This document shows, one piece after another, positions 24,696 to 33,211 of a stretch of DNA of 37,236 nt. Origin of the DNA: Aquimarina megaterium XH134 (GTDB lineage Bacteria > Bacteroidota > Bacteroidia > Flavobacteriales > Flavobacteriaceae); contig NZ_JACB01000057.1 of assembly GCF_000520975.1 (NCBI RefSeq), positions 1 to 37,236 on the forward strand. The letters run 5' to 3'. The translations under genes and the position numbers were made by a program. The notes beneath the pieces were generated by a model, which saw only the letters and a program-made list of their open reading frames with translations, was not told the DNA's origin and did not search any database. Every line of letters starts with the position of its first letter. Position 1 is the stretch's first letter.

Positions 24696-24855
24696 GCATT
24701 TAAACCTTTTTAAAATTTGGTATTGCTCGTTTCATTGTTTTTAATTTTCAAGCCAGGTTAAAAATATAGAAATTAATTTTATAGTAATATTGTAACATAA
24801 TAAAATTGTCATCTACTTATAAGTATAACATTTAATTTATTTTACATTACAAACT

Positions 24856-25011
24856 ATGAGTATCTGGAGAGTTATATTGGCTATTTTTTTTCCACCGTTA
24901 TCGATATTAGATAAAGGTTGTGGGTCTGTCGTAATAGTATTGTTGTTAACTATTTGCGGTTGGGTACCTGGAGTGATAGCAGCATTGGTAATACTTAATA
25001 ATCCAAAATGA
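24856..25011 (+). CDS. YqaE/Pmp3 family small membrane protein
   Basis: A 51-residue inner-membrane protein with two hydrophobic helices. It reads MSIWRVILAIFFPPLSILDK, then GCGSVVIVLLLTICGWVPGV, then IAALVILNNPK. The FFPP turn after the first helix and the GWVPGVIAA motif at 35-43 are the YqaE/Pmp3 (UPF0057) signature. Such proteins are associated with stress tolerance and membrane potential; no enzymatic function is known. ATG at 24856 is preceded by AT-rich DNA with no clear Shine-Dalgarno, and TGA ends it at 25011. It stands alone, divergent from the LuxR-type gene and 136 bases before the S41 peptidase gene. Confidence 0.9.
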   Translation: MSIWRVILAIFFPPLSILDKGCGSVVIVLLLTICGWVPGVIAALVILNNPK

Positions 25012-25147
25012 CAGAAAGCACTTCTTATTTTTTCTACAGAAAGCTAATCGATACAGTAAAAAAAACAGAATAATTGTGATTAATACATAACTACAATAAT
25101 TGTGGCATACATTTAGTGGTACACTTTCGGATCCAAAATGAAGTCTT

Positions 25148-26713
25148 ATGATTAGAACGTTATTTTTATATGTATTAGTCCTTTTATTAACAGCTTGTTC
25201 TTCAGTAAAAAAATATAATCAACAAATCAGCGAACTTCATAGCCCAGAAGAAATACGCGATGATATAGATTTTGCATATCGTAAATTACAAAAACTACAC
25301 CCGGATCTGTACTGGTATATTAGTAAGGATTCATTAGATAAAAAAATAGATGGATTAAAGAAAAGCATAAAGCAGCCTGTATCCAGTATTACATTTTATA
25401 AACAATTAGCTCCTGTAGTTGCCAGTATACGACAGGGACATACCGCAATTTACCCTCCGTATAAAAAGCAAACAAGAAAAGAGAAAAAAGCAAAAGGAAA
25501 AAGGAGTTACCCTTTTAAATCATTAGCTTTTTATAGTGTAGATAATAAGGTGTATGTCGAAAAGAATTATGAAAAAAATGATACCCTCGTAGTGGGTTCG
25601 GAGATATTGAGTATAGATGATCAAAAAACAAGTGATCTATTGATCTCTTTTCAAAACTTACATACAGGGGATGGTTATAATAGAACATTTATCCCAAAGT
25701 ATATTGGTCATGGTTTTGGAGCGTTTTATGCCAGAACGCACCAACAAAAAGATAGTGTACTAGTGAAGCTTAAAACCAGGGATAGTATTTATTCTCGTTA
25801 TGTATACGCAGGGTATAGCAAAAAGAAAAAAAAGATAACAAAGGACACTATAACAGTACCTGTAGAAAAGAAAAGTAAATCAGATAAAAAAATAGCCAGA
25901 AAAAAGAATAAAGAGATACGTAAGCACCATAATAAATATGGTTTTGATACGTACAAGAAAGAATACAATAGAAATTTTAAATTTATTACATCAGACAGTA
26001 CTTCTGCTATTGCTTATATGAAAATAAGAAGTTTTACGAATGGAAATTATAAAGATTTTTATAAAGAAAGCTTCTCAAAGATAGATTCTGCAAGCAGTAA
26101 AAACCTTATTATAGATTTAAGAGGAAACCTGGGAGGCAGATTAGCAGAAATAGAAGAGCTCTATTCGTATTTGACCGATAAAGAATATGTGTTTATCGAA
26201 AAGGCAAAGATGACGAAACGACTAAGTTTCTTATACCCGCTTTTTCATACAAAATCCTGGATTGGAAAAACAGGAGCTATCCTGTTCTCTCCGGTGTTAA
26301 CAACATACCAGTTTTTTAAAGTTAAAAAAGAAAAAGGAGATCCTTATTTTAAATTTAAGTACAGTAAACTCAGAACACCAAAATCAAATTCATATACCGG
26401 TAAACTATATGTTTTAATAGATGGAGAAAGCTTTTCTGCAAGCAGTATTTTATCTACTCACCTAAAAGCGACCAAACGTGCTACTTTTGTAGGAGAAGAA
26501 ACTGGTGGGGCATATAACGGTACTATTGCAGGCTTTTTTGCCTATGTAGAGCTTCCTAATTCTAAAATAAATATGAGAGTTGGGTTGATGAAAATAAACG
26601 CACCTCATACCGTAGAACCTGATGGTTTTGGGATTAAACCAGATGTTTATATCGAAACAAAAAATGGGATAGATAAAAACCTTGAGTGGGTATTGCAAGA
26701 TGTAAATAAATAA
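25148..26713 (+). CDS. S41 family peptidase, lipoprotein with Lys-rich insertion
   Basis: A 521-residue serine peptidase of the tail-specific protease family. A lipoprotein signal ends in LLTAC (C17). The core motifs are IIDLRGNLGG at 321-330, the serine segment GESFSASSIL at 426-435 and VGEETGGAYNG at 448-458, followed by a GFGIKPD C-terminal block. The GEETGG motif replaces the CtpA-type catalytic Lys, as in the peptidase at 7857-9311, so the two are distant paralogues. Between about 224 and 262 lies an insertion dominated by Lys that is not part of the fold. It is probably periplasmic or outer-membrane anchored. Monocistronic; substrate unknown. Confidence 0.85.
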   Translation: MIRTLFLYVLVLLLTACSSVKKYNQQISELHSPEEIRDDIDFAYRKLQKLHPDLYWYISKDSLDKKIDGLKKSIKQPVSSITFYKQLAPVVASIRQGHTAIYPPYKKQTRKEKKAKGKRSYPFKSLAFYSVDNKVYVEKNYEKNDTLVVGSEILSIDDQKTSDLLISFQNLHTGDGYNRTFIPKYIGHGFGAFYARTHQQKDSVLVKLKTRDSIYSRYVYAGYSKKKKKITKDTITVPVEKKSKSDKKIARKKNKEIRKHHNKYGFDTYKKEYNRNFKFITSDSTSAIAYMKIRSFTNGNYKDFYKESFSKIDSASSKNLIIDLRGNLGGRLAEIEELYSYLTDKEYVFIEKAKMTKRLSFLYPLFHTKSWIGKTGAILFSPVLTTYQFFKVKKEKGDPYFKFKYSKLRTPKSNSYTGKLYVLIDGESFSASSILSTHLKATKRATFVGEETGGAYNGTIAGFFAYVELPNSKINMRVGLMKINAPHTVEPDGFGIKPDVYIETKNGIDKNLEWVLQDVNK

Positions 26714-26858
26714 AAAAATGTTCTTTTTTTATAGTATTTATGGGTTCTACATAATAGTTATAACAATTTGATTTATTTTTACATCACCGTAACTATTTAG
26801 ATAGTATAAGTAGGTTTGTTATGATAGTTACCCTTGTTTAAATAAATAATAAAAGTAT

Positions 26859-27620
26859 ATGAAAAGATTTAGTCTTTGTGTGTTAACTATAGTATCATCT
26901 ATACTTCTTGTAGGATGTCAATTTTCAGAGAATTTGAACTTGAATGAAGATGGAACAGGAAAAATTACCATAAACTTTGATGGATCAGAGCTTATGAAAA
27001 TGGGAGAAGGACAGGTTACAGAAAAGAAAAAAGAAAATGTTGATTCATTAGTAGTTTTTAAAGATTTTTTAGAGGAACATAAAGATAGTATCTCCAAATT
27101 ATCAAAAGAGATGCAGGAAAGATTGCAGAGATTAAAAGATTATGAAATGCATATTGTGGTAAATTCTGAAGCTCAAAAAATGAATATGGATATGTATAGG
27201 GACTTTAAAGATGTTTCAGAATTAGGAGATGTATTTGGTGATTTTAAAATTTCTATGGCTGTAGGAGAAACAAATAAAGGTTCGGGAGCTGGTAAAATAA
27301 ACCCAGTAGAAACTATGATGTCTGAAGAAGGAGGGACCAAAGTAAAGTATAGTTTTAAAAACAATAAGTTTAGTAGGATTACAGAGATTATTGATGAAGA
27401 GAAGGTGAAAAAAAGCATGGATAGCTTAGAGAAAGCGAGAATGTTTTTAGCGAGTTCTAAATATAAATTGAAGTATACTTTTCCGAGAAAAATAGTAAAA
27501 ATGTCATCTGATAAAGCCACATTTAGTCTTGATATGAAGAGTTTTGTACTCGAAGTTGGGTTTATCGAACTTATGGAAAACCCTAAGATATTAGATGTCG
27601 AAGTAGAGCTTGAAAACTAA
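26859..27620 (+). CDS. lipoprotein of unknown function, 253 aa
   Basis: An exported lipoprotein with a lipobox LLVGC (C20). The mature start FSENLNLNEDGTGKITINFD is a beta-hairpin-like lead typical of Bacteroidota surface or periplasmic lipoproteins. The middle is helical and charged (about 60-110, LSKEMQERLQRLKDY). The C-terminal half alternates strands: VKYSFKNNKFSRITE, YKLKYTFPRKIVKM and SFVLEVGFIELMENPK. There is no recognised domain or active-site motif. It lies between the S41 peptidase gene and lipB, on the same strand, but 44 bases before lipB's own promoter-start region, so is probably a separate unit. Confidence 0.65.
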   Translation: MKRFSLCVLTIVSSILLVGCQFSENLNLNEDGTGKITINFDGSELMKMGEGQVTEKKKENVDSLVVFKDFLEEHKDSISKLSKEMQERLQRLKDYEMHIVVNSEAQKMNMDMYRDFKDVSELGDVFGDFKISMAVGETNKGSGAGKINPVETMMSEEGGTKVKYSFKNNKFSRITEIIDEEKVKKSMDSLEKARMFLASSKYKLKYTFPRKIVKMSSDKATFSLDMKSFVLEVGFIELMENPKILDVEVELEN

Positions 27621-27650
27621 AAAAAATATCATTTCACTTTTTTTATGACG

Positions 27651-27658
27651 TATCTTTG
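27651..27658 (+). promoter_or_regulatory. TATCTTTG promoter box of lipB, near-leaderless
   Basis: TATCTTTG matches TAnnTTTG and ends 6 bases before the lipB ATG at 27665. With the usual 5-8 nt between box and start, the mRNA would begin at or within a few bases of the start codon. The -33 element is weak (TTTCAC). Confidence 0.6.
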
Positions 27659-27664
27659 TGAACT

Positions 27665-28381
27665 ATGAATAAAAAAATTCAACTCCAGGATATTGGCCGT
27701 AAAGATTATAAAGAAACCTGGGAGTATCAGGAAACTCTTTTTAAAGAGATTTTAGATATAAAAATAAAAAATCGAAGAGAAGATGCAGGGCTTAGTACAC
27801 CAAATCACTTTCTTTTTGTAGAACACCCACATGTATATACGTTGGGTAAAAGTGGTGATATTAGTAATTTGTTATTATCAGAAGAGCAATTAAAAGAAAA
27901 AGAAGCCACATTTTATAAAATTAATAGAGGAGGAGATATCACCTATCATGGCCCCGGGCAGATTGTAGGGTATCCAATTCTCGACCTCGATAATTTCTTT
28001 ACCGATATCCATAAGTATCTTCGTTTTTTAGAAGAAATGGTGATTCTTACTTTGGCAGAATACGATATTAATGCCACAAGAAGTGAAGGTGAGACTGGAG
28101 TGTGGATTGATGTGGGTACTCCGTTTGCCCGTAAAATCTGTGCTATGGGAGTTCGAGCCAGTCGCTGGGTTACAATGCATGGCTTTGCCTTAAATATTAA
28201 TGCTAACCTGGGGTATTTTGATCATATCATTCCTTGTGGAATTAAAGACAAGACCGTTACATCATTGCATGTAGAATTAGGAGTAGATCATGTAGACGTA
28301 GATGAGGTTAAAGCAAAGTTACTAAAACATTTTACAGCTCTTTTTGAAGCAGAATTTATACAACAAAAAGCCAAAATTTAA
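27665..28381 (+). CDS. lipB: octanoyltransferase LipB
   Basis: LipB moves octanoyl from octanoyl-ACP to the lipoyl domains of E2 and H proteins, the first step of lipoate biosynthesis. The 238-residue sequence carries FVEHPHVYTLGKSG at 51-64, RGGDITYHGPGQ at 88-99, YPILDL at 103-108, the catalytic Lys in RKICAMGVR at 156-164 (K157) and the catalytic Cys in IIPCGIKDKTVTSL at 188-201 (C191). The length and both catalytic residues are normal for the family. It starts at the first good ATG, 6 bases beyond a promoter box, so it may be translated leaderless. No LipA neighbour is seen. Cytoplasmic. Confidence 0.97.
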   Translation: MNKKIQLQDIGRKDYKETWEYQETLFKEILDIKIKNRREDAGLSTPNHFLFVEHPHVYTLGKSGDISNLLLSEEQLKEKEATFYKINRGGDITYHGPGQIVGYPILDLDNFFTDIHKYLRFLEEMVILTLAEYDINATRSEGETGVWIDVGTPFARKICAMGVRASRWVTMHGFALNINANLGYFDHIIPCGIKDKTVTSLHVELGVDHVDVDEVKAKLLKHFTALFEAEFIQQKAKI

Positions 28382-28658
28382 ATCTTCGGCGTTTCATCTG
28401 TTTATTTTATTTGTAGTATTGGTCAGATAGGAATTTCCTAATACTAATTTTGGTTGATATTAACTATATTATTATGACTCATTTCATACTAAAAAAGTTA
28501 ATCCTGGGTTTTATATGCAGAGGTGATTTAAACTTTTTTGATTGAAGTGAAAATAGGAGTGAAAAATAGTATTTTGAAACCATTGAAAAAAGTGTAAATC
28601 CCTTCATAATAACAATCTGATTTTTTTAACAAAAGAAAAGATTAAAAATAATAAACAG

Positions 28659-29195
28659 ATGAAGGTATATACTTTTCTTAGTGCTCTTATATTAGTATGC
28701 GCATGCAAAACTCAAAACACAGTTGATTCTTCAAAAGAAATAGCGGTAGTTTCTGAACCTCAAAATAAAAAAGTGTATTGCCCGGAAGGTGGAAATTGTA
28801 CTGTTAAACTTCATAAAAATTCGTCGCTGGTATTAAAAAAAGATACTACAGATAGATATTATCCTGTTATCGAAAAAGGAGAGGGGATAGTTGTCGAATT
28901 TAAATTTTTAATCAAAGGGCCAGAAGGTACTGCAGATGGGGATTATTCTGAAACAATACATTTTGAAATCAATAAAGATACAGAGACTTTAAGTCTAAGA
29001 AGTGAGGCATTAGAACAAGTAGATTTGCTTTTTGGGAAACATTGTTTTTGTAGAGGAGAGGCAGGATACTATAAGGTGAAAAAAGGGAATTTGACACTTC
29101 AAAAATCAAAAGACGAAATCAATATTGATATATCGCTTAGCATACCTGAAGTTTCTCATAAAATCTTCAACATTAAAGAAAAAATAAGGCTTTAA
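28659..29195 (+). CDS. lipoprotein of unknown function, 178 aa
   Basis: An exported protein with an N-terminal hydrophobic segment and two candidate lipobox cysteines (C14 and C16, ALILVCAC). A short Ser/Asn-rich linker is followed by a small compact domain: VYCPEGGNCTVKLHKNSSL (two Cys), YYPVIEKGEGIVVEFKF, a SLRSEALEQVDLLFGKHCFC helix-Cys segment and a C-terminal strand pair. The four Cys in the mature part suggest disulfides in the periplasm. I do not recognise the family. It is monocistronic and ends before a strong hairpin shared with the convergent metalloprotease gene. Confidence 0.65.
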   Translation: MKVYTFLSALILVCACKTQNTVDSSKEIAVVSEPQNKKVYCPEGGNCTVKLHKNSSLVLKKDTTDRYYPVIEKGEGIVVEFKFLIKGPEGTADGDYSETIHFEINKDTETLSLRSEALEQVDLLFGKHCFCRGEAGYYKVKKGNLTLQKSKDEINIDISLSIPEVSHKIFNIKEKIRL

Positions 29196-29215
29196 TCTGG
29201 GTTTAACTTAAAAAA

Positions 29216-29247
29216 GTAAGCGATGCATTTCTCAATGCATCGCTTAC
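29216..29247. terminator. bidirectional terminator between convergent genes
   Basis: A perfect 14-bp stem, GTAAGCGATGCATT (29216-29229) with AATGCATCGCTTAC (29234-29247), closes on a TCTC loop. On the minus strand it is followed by TTTTTT, so it serves chiefly the metalloprotease gene ending at 29271. Confidence 0.85.
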
Positions 29248-29270
29248 CATAATTAACTATTATCGAATAT

Positions 29271-32200
29271 TTACTCTTGTACAAATTGAAAAGATTTGTA
29301 TTTACCTTTACCTCCCGGGTTAAGTTTCAGGATATATAGTCCCGATGGTAATGCACTGGTATTGATTGTTTTTTGAACTAACTTACCTTTCATTACGATT
29401 TTTCCAAGAATACTTACAATTTCGTATGAAGTATCTTTTTTAGAAACGATTACATGTAGTAAACGATCTTTTCCTACAGGATTAGGGAATGCAGATATTT
29501 CTACTTGTTTTGTAGTTGTTGTACCATCTACGGTTACTAATGATCTTGCAGAAGGACTGCCGATTGTAAATGTTGTTGCTTCAGAAGATCCAAAAGACCC
29601 TCCAGAAGCGATTGTGGTTCCTTCTGAAGTAAGCGTATAGGATCCATTACCATAGGCACAGCAGATACCATCGCCATACGAATCATTAAGTGTAAACGTA
29701 TAGGTTCCTGGTTCTAAGCACTCTGTAATTGTTAGTGTTGATCCATCGGGTTGAGAGCCATAAGTTCCTCCTGATGCTACAACCTGGCTATTGCTATCTG
29801 TAATTTGCCAGCTGGTTTCTTCTGGGTAATTATCAAAATTAAGCGTTAATACAACATCAGTACAGGTAGTTTGTGACCCTCCTTCGCTTAAACTCACATC
29901 ATCTATAGCCATATCACCTTGCCAGGTATTACCTGTAACCCCATTAAAACGTAATTGTACTGTACCACCTAAGTACGTACTTAAGTCTACAGTTGCCGAT
30001 TGCCATGAGTTTCCTTGATTTCCTGACTTAGACCAAACTGAAGTCCATGTAGTACCATTATCATTACTGGCTTCTAATGTTAAACTCCCCATAGTCGAAG
30101 CACCATACATATGATACTTAAATGAGAAATTAGCTTTTGTCTGACCTGTTAAATCAAAACAAGGAGAGTTAAGAATTGCTCTTTTGGTAGGGTAATTAGG
30201 TGTAGACGATTCCATATACACATAGTAAGTTCCTTGTGAAGCACTAGAAGGTCCAGTGTTTCTAGATGGAGTTCCGTTAGCATCTACAGCCCAATCAAAA
30301 TCATCTCCAGTTGCCTGTTTCCAAGCTCCAAGAGTATTTTCGAACCCTTCGGTATATGGGAATGATGAGATCTCTGCAGTACAAGAAGAACCTCCTGTAT
30401 CCGGAAGAGTTGTAATATTTACAGTATTACTGGCATTAGATTCGTTACCAGAAGCATCTTTTGCCTTTACGCTAAAGCTATAGGCAGTATCTGGTGATAA
30501 TCCAGTTGCTTGATAAGAAGTAGTCGTAACTGTAGAGATGACTGTAGCCCCTCTATAAACATCATATCCGCTAACTCCTACATTATCGGTAGAAGCATCC
30601 CAGGAAAGATCAACCGTGGTCTTTGTAATATTAGAAGCTGCTAAATTAGCGGGAGCTGTTGGTGCTTGAGTATCTGGTTGCGAAAGCGTAGTAGCATTGG
30701 CAGTGTTACTAAAATTAGATTCATTACCTGCTGCATCCTTTGCTTTTACTCTAAAACTATATGATGTATTAGCCGATAATCCTGTAACCTGGTATGAAGT
30801 AGAGGTTACTGTAGTGACTACAGTATTCCCTTGATAGATATCATATCCCGTAACTCCCACATTATCTGTAGCGGCGTTCCAGTTAAGATCAACTGTAGTT
30901 TGTGTGATATTTGAAGCGGCTAAACCATCAGGAGTTGTAGGGGCTTGTGTATCTCCACCACTTCCTCCAGAGATTTCAAAATTGGCATTAGAAATATCAT
31001 AGAAAATATGTCCGGATCCTCTAACCATTATTCTGTTCTGTGTTCCTATCGCATTTGGTACAGTGATGCTATGAGAACCATCATTAGGGACTGCAGAGGC
31101 AATTGTTGTTGTATACGTATTTCCTCCGTCGGTAGATAGTAAAATATCTACGTTAGCAGCATTAATACCATTACCAGTTGTTCCTGCAACATCCCAGGTA
31201 ACGGTTTGTGTTGATCCCGAAGCCCAGTTAACATTGGTATTTGGTGCATTAACAACAAAAGGTCCAGCTGCACCTGCAACGGTTATTTTTGTATCGTCAC
31301 TGGCAGTACTTGCTCCACCAGATGCATTATCTCTTACGGTAAGTCTAAAATTCATTGTTCTGCTTACAGAAGGAACAACCTCCCAGGTAGAAGAGGTTTG
31401 CCCTGAAATAACTGTCGGTAATGCCGGCATATATCTATCAGGCGAAGCAGCTGGAGTTAAAGATCTAAAAGCAGGTCCGTTGGTCGAAGTGGCAACAGGT
31501 GGCATAGTTGCAGGTTGTGCGTCCATTTGCTCCCAGCAATACGTAAGGTTGTTTCCCGAATTAGCATCAGATCCATTACCTTTTAACACAAATGGTGTTG
31601 AGGCAGGAATCGTATAATCCTGTCCGGCATTAGCAGTAGGAGCAGCATTACCAGTATTACTTTGATTACCACATGTGCTGTTTCCTTGCGAAATATTCTG
31701 CCACATTTCCTGGATGCTAATTGCATGAAAATAAGCATCACTATTGTTTTGTACGTTTGGAGAACAAATACCAGCATATCCCATAATCGTAGAAGCACTT
31801 CCTGGCTCTACAGATGCATTAGATCTCTGGCAGCTATTATTTTGAGTATGATTTCCACCGTATTGGTGTCCCATTTCATGAGCAACATAATCTACATCAT
31901 ATGCATCTCCGATAGGACGACCACTTCCTGTGATTCCTCGTGCTTTAGAATTTGTACAAGGAGATCTAAGCTGTGCCAATCCTCCTCCTCCGGTGCTAAA
32001 TGCATGTCCGATGTCATAATTGTTAAAACCAATAACATTGTCACAAACAGTCTGACTTTCATTGATTAATGCACCGGCATTACTATTACTTAAATTATCG
32101 GTATTAGCGTTTAGAAAAATGATGTCTGTATTATTATTTACCAATACCATGGTAAGAGCAAGGTCTCTTTCAAAAATACCATTTACTCGAGTCATAGTAG

Positions 32201-32927
32201 TATTTACAGCAGAAAGTACAGCTTCTTTTTTTACTTGATCAGAGGCGCCAGAGCTAATTCCCTGATTGTTGATATGAAATTGAGAATATTCTCCTGTACA
32301 CGCGATAGCTAATCTAAAAGTTCTTAGTTTACCATCATTAGCATTTTTTAACGCATTGAATTGCTGATTAGAAAAGTTTGATTTAACGTTTTCTTCAACC
32401 AGACACTCAAAACTATTAGGATCAGCAGGTAGATCTGCTTTAGCATAACAGATATAACTCGTTTTGTCTTTTGTGTAAGGATCAATATAGATGGTCGAAT
32501 GATTTCCAGAAGTTATCATGGCGTGTAAACCAACTTTAGAGAAACTAAATCTGGCAATAGATGTTGGGTCATCAATCCCGTATCCAACAAAAGATTGGAT
32601 ACTTGGAAATCGTTTTGCGAGTCCTTCTTCAAGAACAGAAGCTTCAAGAATTCTAAATTTTTGTAATACTCCTTTTGCAGTAGGGAGTTGGATTACAACA
32701 CCAGAACTTTTTTGCTGTACTCTTGATGGTGTACGTTGCAAAATAGATTGTAACGCTGTAGTGTTTAAGTTAAATAGTTGATACTGCGTTGGTGTTGTTT
32801 TTCTAAGCTCTTTGGATTTGGCTTGTGCTTTTGCGGGAGATACAGGACTCCATAGTTGTGCATTAACACTAATACTCACGAGTAAGAACGTGAGCACCAG
32901 TATTTTGTTAAAAATACTTGTTTTCAT
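29271..32927 (-). CDS. secreted reprolysin-like zinc metalloprotease with T9SS sorting domain
   Basis: A 1218-residue exported protein. Residues 1-23 are a signal peptide and about 25-190 a pro-region. The metzincin-type catalytic domain (about 200-410) has the zinc motif HEMGHQYGGNH at 350-360 (H350, E351, H354, H360) and a Met-turn STIMGYAG at 379-386. Beyond it are a PKD/Ig-like region, two nearly identical fibronectin type III domains (about 665-755 and 755-845), a MAM-like carbohydrate- or protein-binding domain (about 855-1010, with IDDVSLSEGG) and a beta-rich module. A C-terminal T9SS type A domain (about 1140-1218) contains ISAFPNPVGKDRLLHV and LPSGLYILKL. It should be secreted through the gliding-associated T9SS and act on extracellular protein. 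It is monocistronic. Confidence 0.92.
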   Translation of the reverse strand: MKTSIFNKILVLTFLLVSISVNAQLWSPVSPAKAQAKSKELRKTTPTQYQLFNLNTTALQSILQRTPSRVQQKSSGVVIQLPTAKGVLQKFRILEASVLEEGLAKRFPSIQSFVGYGIDDPTSIARFSFSKVGLHAMITSGNHSTIYIDPYTKDKTSYICYAKADLPADPNSFECLVEENVKSNFSNQQFNALKNANDGKLRTFRLAIACTGEYSQFHINNQGISSGASDQVKKEAVLSAVNTTMTRVNGIFERDLALTMVLVNNNTDIIFLNANTDNLSNSNAGALINESQTVCDNVIGFNNYDIGHAFSTGGGGLAQLRSPCTNSKARGITGSGRPIGDAYDVDYVAHEMGHQYGGNHTQNNSCQRSNASVEPGSASTIMGYAGICSPNVQNNSDAYFHAISIQEMWQNISQGNSTCGNQSNTGNAAPTANAGQDYTIPASTPFVLKGNGSDANSGNNLTYCWEQMDAQPATMPPVATSTNGPAFRSLTPAASPDRYMPALPTVISGQTSSTWEVVPSVSRTMNFRLTVRDNASGGASTASDDTKITVAGAAGPFVVNAPNTNVNWASGSTQTVTWDVAGTTGNGINAANVDILLSTDGGNTYTTTIASAVPNDGSHSITVPNAIGTQNRIMVRGSGHIFYDISNANFEISGGSGGDTQAPTTPDGLAASNITQTTVDLNWNAATDNVGVTGYDIYQGNTVVTTVTSTSYQVTGLSANTSYSFRVKAKDAAGNESNFSNTANATTLSQPDTQAPTAPANLAASNITKTTVDLSWDASTDNVGVSGYDVYRGATVISTVTTTSYQATGLSPDTAYSFSVKAKDASGNESNASNTVNITTLPDTGGSSCTAEISSFPYTEGFENTLGAWKQATGDDFDWAVDANGTPSRNTGPSSASQGTYYVYMESSTPNYPTKRAILNSPCFDLTGQTKANFSFKYHMYGASTMGSLTLEASNDNGTTWTSVWSKSGNQGNSWQSATVDLSTYLGGTVQLRFNGVTGNTWQGDMAIDDVSLSEGGSQTTCTDVVLTLNFDNYPEETSWQITDSNSQVVASGGTYGSQPDGSTLTITECLEPGTYTFTLNDSYGDGICCAYGNGSYTLTSEGTTIASGGSFGSSEATTFTIGSPSARSLVTVDGTTTTKQVEISAFPNPVGKDRLLHVIVSKKDTSYEIVSILGKIVMKGKLVQKTINTSALPSGLYILKLNPGGKGKYKSFQFVQE

Positions 32928-33154
32928 AATTGAGTTTGGTTTGTGTTAGTAAATTTGTGTCGTTGGCTGTACAACTCTTAATCATGAGATTTAGTACTTG
33001 TAAAATAACATTTAACATAAAATAATAATAATTCGCATAAAATCTTAATTTAATGTTAAATAAAATATATAGGCGTATTTCCTTAAAACAGTAAGATAAA
33101 AAGTAGGAAAATGCTCTGTAGTATAGAGTTATGTGTAAAATGAATTCTGGAAAA

Positions 33155-33186
33155 AGAAAACCTTAAATTTAAATTTAAGGTTTTCT
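33155..33186. terminator. terminator after the 822-aa lipoprotein gene
   Basis: Sixteen-base perfect arms (AGAAAACCTTAAATTT and its complement, 33155-33186) form an AT-rich hairpin with no separate loop. On the minus strand it runs into a T-rich tail, consistent with ending the gene at 33212. Confidence 0.65.
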
Positions 33187-33211
33187 TTTATCGATGTTTT
33201 TTAACAATGAA

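Noticed and set aside
30256..32781. Several plus-strand open frames inside the metalloprotease gene
   Set aside because: They are antisense shadows of a gene with clear catalytic and domain motifs.
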